Positions 1-7,630 of a stretch of 37,236 bases of DNA are shown one piece after another. The DNA comes from Bacteroidota bacterium. Its GTDB lineage: Bacteria; Bacteroidota; Bacteroidia; Palsa-965. Each line of letters starts with the position of its first letter. Position 1 is the stretch's first letter. The stretch spans positions 1 to 37,236 of the forward strand of contig JABDAO010000017.1 of the NCBI GenBank assembly GCA_013289095.1, written 5' to 3'. The position numbers and the translations under genes were made by a program. The notes beneath the pieces were generated by a model. That model searched no databases. It saw only the letters and a program-made list of their open reading frames with translations, and was not told the origin of the DNA.

Positions 1-56
1 AATAGCGTTACACTAAACCCGCATTATTAGCCCGGTTATGCTTCCTGAGTTCTTTA

Positions 57-292
57 AAGGTGGGTCAGATTGTGCCGAAATAACACGTTGGACGGGTCAG
101 TATGTGCCGGAATGGCAGCTTACCTGAACGGGTCACATTGTGCCGGAATGGCAGCCTGGACACGGGTCAATATGTGCCGGAACGGCAGCTATAAACCTTG
201 CCTCTATCCCAAACAGAGACGGGTCACTTTACTCCGAAATGGGTGGGTCAGCTTGCTCCGAAACGGGTGGGTCAGGTTACTCCGAAATAGTC
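57..292. mobile_element. IS21-like terminal repeat arrays (IS end remnants; no transposase in window)
   Basis: Four copies of GGGTCAnnnTGTGCCGgAA (from ~62, 94, 131, 165) followed by three of GGGTCAnnTTrCTCCGAAA (from ~221, 245, 270). Multiple short direct repeats at the ends are typical of IS21-family elements. The second array abuts a truncated integrase ORF. Confidence 0.55.
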
Positions 293-562
293 AGTTATTG
301 GTTTTTCCTGCAATTCCAATACCGCTTTGAATCTTTTAATGGTGTTTTTCTGTCTATCCCGCTCTTTTTGCAAGTCCTCTTCGTCTTGGGTCTTCGGTTT
401 AGAAAGCTGTTTTGTTTTTTTCCAGTCGGCTGTCTTTATGACCAGCCCTGTTGCATAGGTTGTTGAACTGTCCAGATAGCTGATTTTTCCGTAAATGGCA
501 GTGAGCCCTTCCCTGTATTTCTTGTCTTTTTTGATAAAAAAGAAGATTTTGAGGTCTTTCAT
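272..562 (-). pseudogene. Truncated tyrosine recombinase/integrase, N-terminal arm DNA-binding domain only
   Basis: MKDLKIFFFIKKDKKYREGLTAIYGKISYLDSSTTYATGLVIKTADWKK resembles the N-terminal arm-binding domain of Bacteroidetes phage/transposon integrases. The ORF ends in ...DYFGVT*, and FGVT* is encoded by the IS-end repeat. No catalytic domain follows. Confidence 0.6.
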
Positions 563-1140
563 GGTGTTTTTGGGTTTAAGTGGGGTGCAAAACTCTACCA
601 GAAAAAAAAGGCGTGGAAGTAATTACTACCAGAATGGTTGAATGAAAGGGGGGAATTAATTGATAAATTTAAAACTGATCTCAATAAATTTTTCAAATAG
701 ATAAAACCATTCGTCAAGGCAGTGATTATTTTTTCTAAATTACAAAAGCTATTCCGTTACAAATTATGACATATGACCTGGATGGACATCATTACTATGA
801 ACCGTAAGAAGCTTTCGTATTTGGGTAAAGTATTAAAAACATCAGATAAAGATACTTCATCGAGTATAGAGAACGACTTAAAAGACATTAAAAATAATAA
901 AATAAGGTCGCGATTATCGACCACAGTTTCATTAGTATAATTCTAATTTAATTTTGTGGGATGATGCATTTTAAGCCACATTATTCTCTGCTTCATACAA
1001 GTGATTTTGCATATTACGCAACATAATATCATCGCAGAGATTACTGCAAGGAAATGAAATGAATCAAAAGGTAGTGGCATTTATACCGAAATAGATTGGC
1101 ATATCGAAAATCCTTTTTCTAATAAATATTTTTACTTAAA

Positions 1141-1776
1141 ATGGAAGAATTAAAAAAGAAGATAAAGGAGTTAGCAGAGTTATATTCAGCGGATCTTGGC
1201 CTGAAAATCGAACAGCGAAAAGAAGAAATGAAATCCGATGACAATTCTCATTATTTGGTTTACAGGGTTTTGGGAATTACAACGAAAGAAGGTCAACTTA
1301 TCGATATGTATCAAAATACTGGAAGGTTTCTTTATAAACATGCGGGATCATTTTTAGAAGATGCAGCGATTTTATGTTTAAAATATAAATGTCCGGAAGG
1401 GGAAAAGACAAAAATTCCAAATGCAATTGGGCAAAGACCTAAAACATTTGAAATTGATTTCCTGCATAAAAATGATGCGATAGAAATTAAATGGAGAGAT
1501 GCAACTACTGATGGAGACCACATTACCAAAGAACATACAAGAGTACAGGTTATAAAAAATCATGGCTACAAACCAATTAGGGTTATGTTCTATTACCCAT
1601 TAAGAGAACAATCCATAAGGATTCAACAAACATTGAAAACTCTTTATGCGGGAGTTGATGGTGAATACTATGGAGGAGATGAGGCATGGCAATATTTGCA
1701 TTTATACACAGGAGTTGATTTAAAGACGATTTTAACGGAAATTGCTAACGAAAGGGTACCTGAAAATGGAAACTAA
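1141..1776 (+). CDS. Type II restriction endonuclease, ApaLI-like family
   Basis: 211 aa with FEIDFLHKNDAIEIKWRDATTDGDHITKEHTR, which matches my memory of the ApaLI-like REase family (E...D...EIKW PD-(D/E)XK-like core). It overlaps a DNA methyltransferase ORF. Confidence 0.8.
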   Translation: MEELKKKIKELAELYSADLGLKIEQRKEEMKSDDNSHYLVYRVLGITTKEGQLIDMYQNTGRFLYKHAGSFLEDAAILCLKYKCPEGEKTKIPNAIGQRPKTFEIDFLHKNDAIEIKWRDATTDGDHITKEHTRVQVIKNHGYKPIRVMFYYPLREQSIRIQQTLKTLYAGVDGEYYGGDEAWQYLHLYTGVDLKTILTEIANERVPENGN

Positions 1777-2965
1777 TAAAATTATACACGGCAATTGTGT
1801 TGAAAAGCTAAATGATATTTCAAGCCACCAAATTGATTTGGTATACTTTGACCCGCCATTTTTCACTCAAAAAAAACATACTCTTTCTAGTCGTGATAAT
1901 TCTAAAGTTTATGAATTTGACGACAAGTACGATTCAATAGATGAGTATTTACAATTAATTGAAAACACTTTAATCCAATGCAAGAGATTGCTTAAGGATT
2001 CAGGGAGTGTTTTCTTGCATTGCGATAAAACAGCCTCACATAATATCAGAATTATTTTAGATAAAGTATTTGGAAAAGAGAACTTTCAAAGTGAGATAAT
2101 CTGGTCATATAAACGATGGTCTAATGCAAAAAAAGGGTTATTAAACTCTCATCAAATAATATTTTTCTATTCCAAGACGGATCAATTCAAGTTTAATACG
2201 ATTTACACTGATTACTCTGCGACAACTAACTTAGATCAAATATTACAGGACAGAGAAAGGAATGAAAATGGGAAATCTATTTACAAAAGGGATGACGAAG
2301 GTAATGTCATTATAGGGAAAGGAAAAAAAGGTGTACCATTGTCTGATGTATGGGAAATTCCATATTTGAACCCAAAGGCAAAAGAGAGAAGTGGCTATCC
2401 TACTCAAAAGCCCGTATTGCTTTTAAATCAAATAATAAATATTTCTACCAATGAAGGAGATATTGTATTAGACCCTTTCTGTGGAAGTGGAACAACTTGT
2501 GTTTCTGCAAAACTATTGAAAAGGAAGTACATTGGAATTGACGTTTCAATTGACGCAGTAAATTTAGCATACTCTCGACTTGAAGAGATGGTAATTACGG
2601 AATCTAATTTGTTAAAAAAGGGAATGGATGTTTATTTGGAAAAAACAGAAAAGGAATTAGCAATATTATCAAATTTAAATGCCTTTCCAGTACAGCGAAA
2701 TTCTGGAATTGATGGGTTTTTGAAGGAGCATTATGAGGGGAAACCTGTTCCTGTTAAAATTCAAGGTGAATATGAAACAGTTGAGGATGCAATTGAAAAA
2801 ATAGAGAAGGCGTCAATAGGGAAAAGCTATGCAATGAAAATTGTAATTCAAACAAGGGTCTCAAAAACCAGTCGCCTATTTGACTTTCAGACTGATGTCG
2901 TAATAATTAAATCACTTGAGTTACAAATCAAAGAAGAATTTTCAAGGTGCTATAGAAATATATAA
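1766..2965 (+). CDS. DNA methyltransferase (N4-cytosine/N6-adenine, beta-class), R-M partner
   Basis: Motif IV DLVYFDPPFF precedes motif I LDPFCGSGTTCVSAKLLKRKYIGIDV (beta-class order). The likely start is ATG 1766 (METNKIIHGNCVE), overlapping the REase 3' end by 11 bp. Confidence 0.9.
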   Translation: METNKIIHGNCVEKLNDISSHQIDLVYFDPPFFTQKKHTLSSRDNSKVYEFDDKYDSIDEYLQLIENTLIQCKRLLKDSGSVFLHCDKTASHNIRIILDKVFGKENFQSEIIWSYKRWSNAKKGLLNSHQIIFFYSKTDQFKFNTIYTDYSATTNLDQILQDRERNENGKSIYKRDDEGNVIIGKGKKGVPLSDVWEIPYLNPKAKERSGYPTQKPVLLLNQIINISTNEGDIVLDPFCGSGTTCVSAKLLKRKYIGIDVSIDAVNLAYSRLEEMVITESNLLKKGMDVYLEKTEKELAILSNLNAFPVQRNSGIDGFLKEHYEGKPVPVKIQGEYETVEDAIEKIEKASIGKSYAMKIVIQTRVSKTSRLFDFQTDVVIIKSLELQIKEEFSRCYRNI

Positions 2966-3076
2966 GCAATGTTTGTCGGGATCGACGTACCACATATGGT
3001 GTGGGTATTATTTTGTCAGTATTTGCCTTCGTTTTGGGTTGATAGTTGAAACGAAGGGGTGTTTCTGGGGATAAAA

Positions 3077-3102
3077 ACCAGTCCCGATAAATCGGGACTG
3101 GT
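3077..3102. terminator. Intrinsic terminator-like hairpin (likely for tRNA-Ser on the minus strand)
   Basis: Near-perfect inverted repeat ACCAGTCCCGAT-AA-ATCGGGACTGGT. The minus strand continues TTTTTAT and the plus strand AATCTTTTT. Confidence 0.6.
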
Positions 3103-3209
3103 AATCTTTTTGCATCGCTCGCAGCAGTCAGGCAGACTGCGAGGGTAGAAGCAGTAGTAAATGCGGCGTCGCATCACTATCGCTATCTTGCAACTGCTCG
3201 CTTTCGCGG

Positions 3210-3249
3210 CTACTGCGGACTTTGTCCGCCGTAGCTCGCTTCAGCGAGC
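3210..3249. repeat. Double palindromic (REP-like) element next to the tRNA-Ser 3' end
   Basis: CTACTGCGGAC-TTT-GTCCGCCGTAG hairpin followed by GCTCGCT-TC-AGCGAGC hairpin. Confidence 0.5.
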
Positions 3250-3254
3250 GAAGG

Positions 3255-3339
3255 CGGAGAGAGAGGGATTCGAACCCCCGGAGCTGTTACACTCAGTAGT
3301 TTTCAAGACTACCGCAATAGACCACTCTGCCATCTCTCC
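3255..3339 (-). tRNA. tRNA-Ser (anticodon TGA)
   Basis: Minus strand GGAGAGATGGCAGAGTGGTCTATTGCGGTAGTCTTGAAAACTACTGAGTGTAACAGCTCCGGGGGTTCGAATCCCTCTCTCTCCG. Acceptor stem GGAGAGA/TCTCTCC, GGTTCGAATCC T-arm, TGA anticodon and a class II variable arm are present. Confidence 0.95.
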
Positions 3340-3343
3340 GGCG

Positions 3344-3373
3344 CAAAAGTAACATCTCTTTATCAATTGACAA
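3344..3373 (-). promoter_or_regulatory. Bacteroidetes-type promoter (TTG-N19-TAnnTTTG) for tRNA-Ser
   Basis: Minus strand TTG TCAATTGATAAAGAGATGT TACTTTTG, ending 4 nt before the tRNA 5' end. Confidence 0.6.
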
Positions 3374-3410
3374 TTTTTTGACAAAATATTAATTTAGTAA
3401 TTTGGGCCCC

Positions 3411-4652
3411 ATGAACCAAAATCACCGCAACCCCCTGAATATTATTGTGATTGTGGCTGCCCTGGGGTATTTCGTGGATATCTACGATCTTATCCTGTTC
3501 AGCATTGTTCGCATCCCCAGCCTCCGTGCCATGGGGATAGGGGAGGCGGAGCTCAAATCGTCGGGTATCTTTCTCATCAATATGCAGATGATCGGGATGC
3601 TGGCAGGAGGAATTGTTTGGGGGATATTAGGGGACAAACGCGGAAGGCTGGCTACTTTGTTTGGCACCATCTTAGTCTATTCACTTGCTAATATTGCCAA
3701 CGGGTTTGTCGATCACAGTCTTTCTATGTATGCCGCGCTCAGGCTGATTGCCGGTTTCGGTCTGGCCGGTGAGTTGGGCATAGGCATCACGCTTGTGGCC
3801 GAAGTCATGAACAAGGATACGAGGGCCTATGCCACCAGCATCGTTGCCGGGGTAGGCATCTGCGGGGCCGTACTGGCTTATCTTGTTTCGGAATGGGGAT
3901 GGAGACAAGCCTATTGGACGGGTGGTGGTCTGGGGCTTTGTTTACTGGCACTCCGGATCTATGTCAGCGAATCGGGCATGTTCGAAAAAGTCAAGGAATC
4001 GTCTGTAGTCAGGGGTAATTTTTTGAGCCTTTTCAGCAGTTTTGGTCAATTTATGAAGTATTTGCGTTGCATCCTCATCGGGATACCGGTCTGGTTTGTG
4101 ATCGGCATACTCATCACCTTTTCCAAAGAATTTGGCGAGGCGCTTGGAGTACACGGGGTTATTGTTCCTGGCAGGGCTATTATGTTTCATTATACAGGGG
4201 CTGCTATGGGGAGTCTGATCACCGGTTTTCTGAGCCAGAAGCTGAAGTCGAGAAGAAAGGCAATCGGTTTGGCAATTCTGTGCGTAGCTCTCATGTCTTA
4301 TCTGTATTGCTCTGCCTTTGGGGTTTCAACCACCTTGTTTTATGTCATTATGTTCTTTCTGGGCATCGCCCAGGGGTATTGGTCTATGTTTATTACGGTA
4401 GCTTCTGAACAATTTGGGACAAATATCCGTTCAACGGTAACCACCACAGTACCTAACTTTGTACGCGGAGCCGTAATCCTGATGACTGTGTGGTGGAGCT
4501 GGATGTCAAAAGAAACCTGGTGCAATACGCATGATGGGAACGGGGTTCTGAATTCAGCCATGATTGTAGGAGCGGTTGTCGTCCTGCTGGCCTTGCTGTC
4601 AGTCTGGAAAATGGCCGAAACACATGCAAAGGATTTGGATTACACCGAATGA
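3411..4652 (+). CDS. MFS transporter
   Basis: ~413 aa, multiple hydrophobic helices and the MFS-like motif GGIVWGILGDKRGRL. ATG 3411 is more likely than the TTG at 3402. Confidence 0.9.
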   Translation: MNQNHRNPLNIIVIVAALGYFVDIYDLILFSIVRIPSLRAMGIGEAELKSSGIFLINMQMIGMLAGGIVWGILGDKRGRLATLFGTILVYSLANIANGFVDHSLSMYAALRLIAGFGLAGELGIGITLVAEVMNKDTRAYATSIVAGVGICGAVLAYLVSEWGWRQAYWTGGGLGLCLLALRIYVSESGMFEKVKESSVVRGNFLSLFSSFGQFMKYLRCILIGIPVWFVIGILITFSKEFGEALGVHGVIVPGRAIMFHYTGAAMGSLITGFLSQKLKSRRKAIGLAILCVALMSYLYCSAFGVSTTLFYVIMFFLGIAQGYWSMFITVASEQFGTNIRSTVTTTVPNFVRGAVILMTVWWSWMSKETWCNTHDGNGVLNSAMIVGAVVVLLALLSVWKMAETHAKDLDYTE

Positions 4653-4789
4653 AAGAGCTTCGTGTGAGGAACGTCGTTTTCGTTGCATTCTTTTTTATTG
4701 CTTTCTGAACTTCATTACCTTCACCTAAATCTCCAATGCCAATACCGGCATATCCTAAATCGAAAATTGTAACTCTTAATCCTTTTTAT

Positions 4790-5149
4790 ATGAAAACACT
4801 CGTAATCGGTGCGACGGACAAGACCGACCGCTATGCGTATAAGGCCGTCGACCTGCTGCTCAAAAATCATCACGAAGTTGTTGGTCTTGGGCGTCAGGAG
4901 GGAGAGGTACTTGGGGTAAAGATTTTGAACGGGAAACCCGATCTGAAGGGAATAGATACGGTAACCCTGTACGTAGGGCCCGATCATCAACCGGCGTATT
5001 ATGACTATATCCTGGCTCTGAAACCCAGACGGGTGATCTTCAACCCAGGAACCGAGAACCCGGCCTTTGAAGAACTCATCCACAAACAGGGAGGGATAGA
5101 AGCCATAGAAGCATGTACCCTGGTCATGCTAACCGTGGGGAATTATTGA
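4790..5149 (+). CDS. CoA-binding domain protein (YccU-like)
   Basis: MKTLVIGATDKTDRYAYKAVDLLLKNHHEVVGLG...TVTLYVGPDHQPAYYDYILALKPRRVIFNPGTENPAFEELIHKQGIE-type Rossmann CoA-binding protein. Start at ATG 4790. Confidence 0.8.
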   Translation: MKTLVIGATDKTDRYAYKAVDLLLKNHHEVVGLGRQEGEVLGVKILNGKPDLKGIDTVTLYVGPDHQPAYYDYILALKPRRVIFNPGTENPAFEELIHKQGGIEAIEACTLVMLTVGNY

Positions 5150-5206
5150 TTTTTAATTTAGTTTGGCCGGGGTGATATGGGTTTGTAAAACCGGAGAATA
5201 GGTCAC

Positions 5207-5241
5207 AAAAAAAAATCCTGCATTGCTACAGGATTTTTTTT
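5207..5241. terminator. Rho-independent terminator
   Basis: AAAAAAAATCCTG-CATTGCTA-CAGGATTTTTTTT. Confidence 0.8.
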
Positions 5242-5258
5242 GTTCAAAGAGCGTATAA

Positions 5259-5456
5259 TTAGTTCTTTGGTTTTGCTTCTTCTTTCTTAGCAGGAGCATC
5301 TTTCTTTTTGCCGTCTTTCTTAGCATCTTTGCCGTCTTTCTTAGCAGGAGCTGCTTCTTTTTTTGCAGGAGCTGCATCTTTCTTAGCTGCATCTTGAGCG
5401 AAAGACATTGAAGTTGCGAAAGCAACTACGAACAGGATTGAAGCGATCTTTTTCAT
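5259..5456 (-). CDS. Small exported Lys/Ala/Pro-rich low-complexity protein
   Basis: 65 aa: signal peptide MKKIASILFVVAFATSMSFAQ, then DAAKKDAAPAKKEAAPAKKDGKDAKKDGKKKDAPAKKEEAKPKN. It is followed by a terminator. Confidence 0.7.
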   Translation of the reverse strand: MKKIASILFVVAFATSMSFAQDAAKKDAAPAKKEAAPAKKDGKDAKKDGKKKDAPAKKEEAKPKN

Positions 5457-5563
5457 GTTGTTTGTTTTTGAATTGTTTGTTTGGTTCTGTTTTAATTACA
5501 CAGCAAAGATGCAACCTCAGAATGAAGCTATTATGAAGAACAGGGCTTTTTCCTAATTATTTT

Positions 5564-6883
5564 CTAACTATTTTTAATGACAAGCCTGAAAATTGATCCT
5601 TTTCCGGGTTCGGAGGCTACCTCAACCCTGATTTCGTGAAAATCGGCTATGGTTTTTACAATGGGCAGTCCCAGTCCGAAACCCTCTGTGAGTGTTGTGT
5701 TCACGCGTTTAAACCTGCTGAAAATGTTCGAAAGATGCTCGGCCGGTATCCCGATCCCGGTATCTTCCACCTCCAGCAGGAAATATTCATCCTTCAGATA
5801 ACCGCGGATAAATATTTCTCCTTCCGGCTTGTTGTATTTAATAGCATTGTTGACCAGATTGAACAACAGGGTGAAGAGCAGATCCCTGTTGGAGGCTTGC
5901 ATCCTGAAATCGTCCGAAAAAAGGATGTGTGCGGCGATGTTTTTTTCGGTGAAACGTTCTTCAATCTCAGATATCACTTCGTTGGCCAGGTCTTTCAGAC
6001 TGACTACATCGTTTTTTAAGTATTGGGCATTCTCAATCCTGGAGATAAGCAGGAGTGTGTTTGTAACCTTTTTAAGCCTGTTCAGGGTTTTGAGCGAATC
6101 GATGATACGCATATAACTTTCTTCGTCCAGGCGCCCCTCGCTGAGCATGTTCTCAAACCGTGTCTGCAAGACGCTGATGGGAGTCAGCAGCTCATGCGAC
6201 ACGTTGGAGATAAACTCTTTTTCTCTGGCAAAGGTATTCTTGATCTTGTGCATCATTTCGTTGATGGTCTGATCGAGGTACACAAAATCGGCGGTGGTGG
6301 TGGGGATTGTTTCGAAGTTGAATTTTTCGGGATGGTTCACCGTTTTTAGTTTTTTTTCAATAATCAGGTGAAATGGGCGGAGCAGGTAATTGGAATAACC
6401 GATGTTCAGCAAGATTGTGATGGCAAAGGAAATGATAAGCACAAAAAATGCAACGCGTTGCAATACCCCGTTCAGGTCTTTCACCACGGCCAGGCTCTTG
6501 CCAATCTCCATCAGGTACAGGTGGCCTGCATGCCGGAAGGTAACCGTGAGCAGACGGTAGTCTACCGTTGCATCTTCCCAGATCCGGCTGGTGTTTTCGA
6601 AAACAGGGGAGGGGATTACCTTATCGGTTGGTTCAATACTAATGTATTCCTCTTTCAGGATATTGTAACTGGCAAAGACACTGTCCTCTTCTTCTTCCAG
6701 AAATTCCTTGATCCCTACCTTGTCAACCAGCTTGATCACCTTGTCTTTCATATTGGTAAGACGGGAATCGGTATGCTGGGTAGAGACAAAGGAGATAATT
6801 ATAGGTACGATCACGATAAACGCAATCAGAACCAGGAGTTTGCTGAGGGTGCTGTAAAGACTAAGCTTGCTGCGTAATTTCAT
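5564..6883 (-). CDS. Sensor histidine kinase
   Basis: H-box EFISNVSHELLTPISVLQTRFE, N-box LLFNLVNNAIKYNKPEG, G-box DTGIGIPAEHLSNIFSRFKR and GFGLGLPIV, with two N-terminal TM segments. Confidence 0.95.
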   Translation of the reverse strand: MKLRSKLSLYSTLSKLLVLIAFIVIVPIIISFVSTQHTDSRLTNMKDKVIKLVDKVGIKEFLEEEEDSVFASYNILKEEYISIEPTDKVIPSPVFENTSRIWEDATVDYRLLTVTFRHAGHLYLMEIGKSLAVVKDLNGVLQRVAFFVLIISFAITILLNIGYSNYLLRPFHLIIEKKLKTVNHPEKFNFETIPTTTADFVYLDQTINEMMHKIKNTFAREKEFISNVSHELLTPISVLQTRFENMLSEGRLDEESYMRIIDSLKTLNRLKKVTNTLLLISRIENAQYLKNDVVSLKDLANEVISEIEERFTEKNIAAHILFSDDFRMQASNRDLLFTLLFNLVNNAIKYNKPEGEIFIRGYLKDEYFLLEVEDTGIGIPAEHLSNIFSRFKRVNTTLTEGFGLGLPIVKTIADFHEIRVEVASEPGKGSIFRLVIKNS

Positions 6884-7557
6884 TTCAGGGTCACCTTATA
6901 CCCGATGCCGCGTACTGTTTCCAGCCAATCGGTTTCGGCAAAGGCCGAAAGTTTTTTTCGGAGGTTTTTGATGTGTACATCCATGTAATTGCTGTCATAA
7001 TCATCTTCCAGTATATTTCCCCAGATATGCTCGGTGAGTTGCAGCCGGGTAAGGACCCTGTTTTTGTTAAGGAGCAGGTAATGCAGGATGTCGAATTCTT
7101 TTTTTGTGAGCGCCACTTCCTTGTCGCCACAGCTTACGGTGCGGTTCTGTATATCCATGACAAGACCGTAGAAAGAGATGGTGTTTTTTTTCAGACCGTG
7201 ACGGCGACGTGTGATGGCCTGCATACGGCTGTGAAGCTCGGGCAGAGAAAAGGGTTTAGCCAGGTAATCGTCGGCCCCGAGGTTGAGCCCCGCAATCTTA
7301 TCGCCTGTGGCCCCGCGGGCAGTAAGAACAATGAACGAAGCCTCTTTCTCGGCGTTTTTTGCTTCCTCGATCAGACTGAGGCCATCCCCATCCGGAAGAC
7401 CCAGATCCAACAGGATGAAATCATAATTGTTTACATAGATTTTTTCAGAAGCCTCTCTCTTCGTCCTGGCTATATCGCAGGTAAAATTTTCCTTGGCCAG
7501 ATAAATACCGATTTCCCGGCTTAGGGTTTGTTCATCTTCAACAATCAGGACATTCAT
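6880..7557 (-). CDS. OmpR/PhoB-family response regulator
   Basis: Receiver domain MNVLIVEDEQTLSREI...DFILLDLGLPDGDGL...LTARGATGDKIAGLNLGADDYLAKPF plus a winged-helix C-terminus. It overlaps the histidine kinase start by 4 bp. Confidence 0.95.
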   Translation of the reverse strand: MNVLIVEDEQTLSREIGIYLAKENFTCDIARTKREASEKIYVNNYDFILLDLGLPDGDGLSLIEEAKNAEKEASFIVLTARGATGDKIAGLNLGADDYLAKPFSLPELHSRMQAITRRRHGLKKNTISFYGLVMDIQNRTVSCGDKEVALTKKEFDILHYLLLNKNRVLTRLQLTEHIWGNILEDDYDSNYMDVHIKNLRKKLSAFAETDWLETVRGIGYKVTLK

Positions 7558-7630
7558 GGGTGCAGTGTGTGTGTTACCTTGGGGTGAATAGGATGTTTGA
7601 TCCTTACTGTCAGTTGTTGGTCAGCAGAAT

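Noticed and set aside
57-292. Spaced GGGTCA...CCGAA repeats resembling a CRISPR array
   Set aside because: Repeats are short and degenerate, spacing is irregular (24-57 nt), there are two distinct repeat families, and they abut a disrupted integrase. They fit IS21-like ends better.
797-940. 47-aa ORF MNRKKLSYLGKVLKTSDKDTSSSIENDLKDIKNNKIRSRLSTTVSLV, considered as an R-M controller
   Set aside because: No visible helix-turn-helix signature and no C-box-like symmetry that I could identify; too weak to call.
3161-3352. 63-aa ORF on the plus strand
   Set aside because: It runs antisense through the tRNA-Ser gene and the palindromic repeats.
5153-5425. 90-aa minus ORF rich in Leu/Arg/Lys
   Set aside because: Out-of-frame shadow of the 65-aa Lys/Ala-rich gene and its terminator; the 65-aa frame has the proper signal peptide.
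6023-7524. Plus-strand ORFs of 95-183 aa antisense to the histidine kinase and response regulator
   Set aside because: Shadow ORFs opposite well-supported genes, with no recognisable domains.
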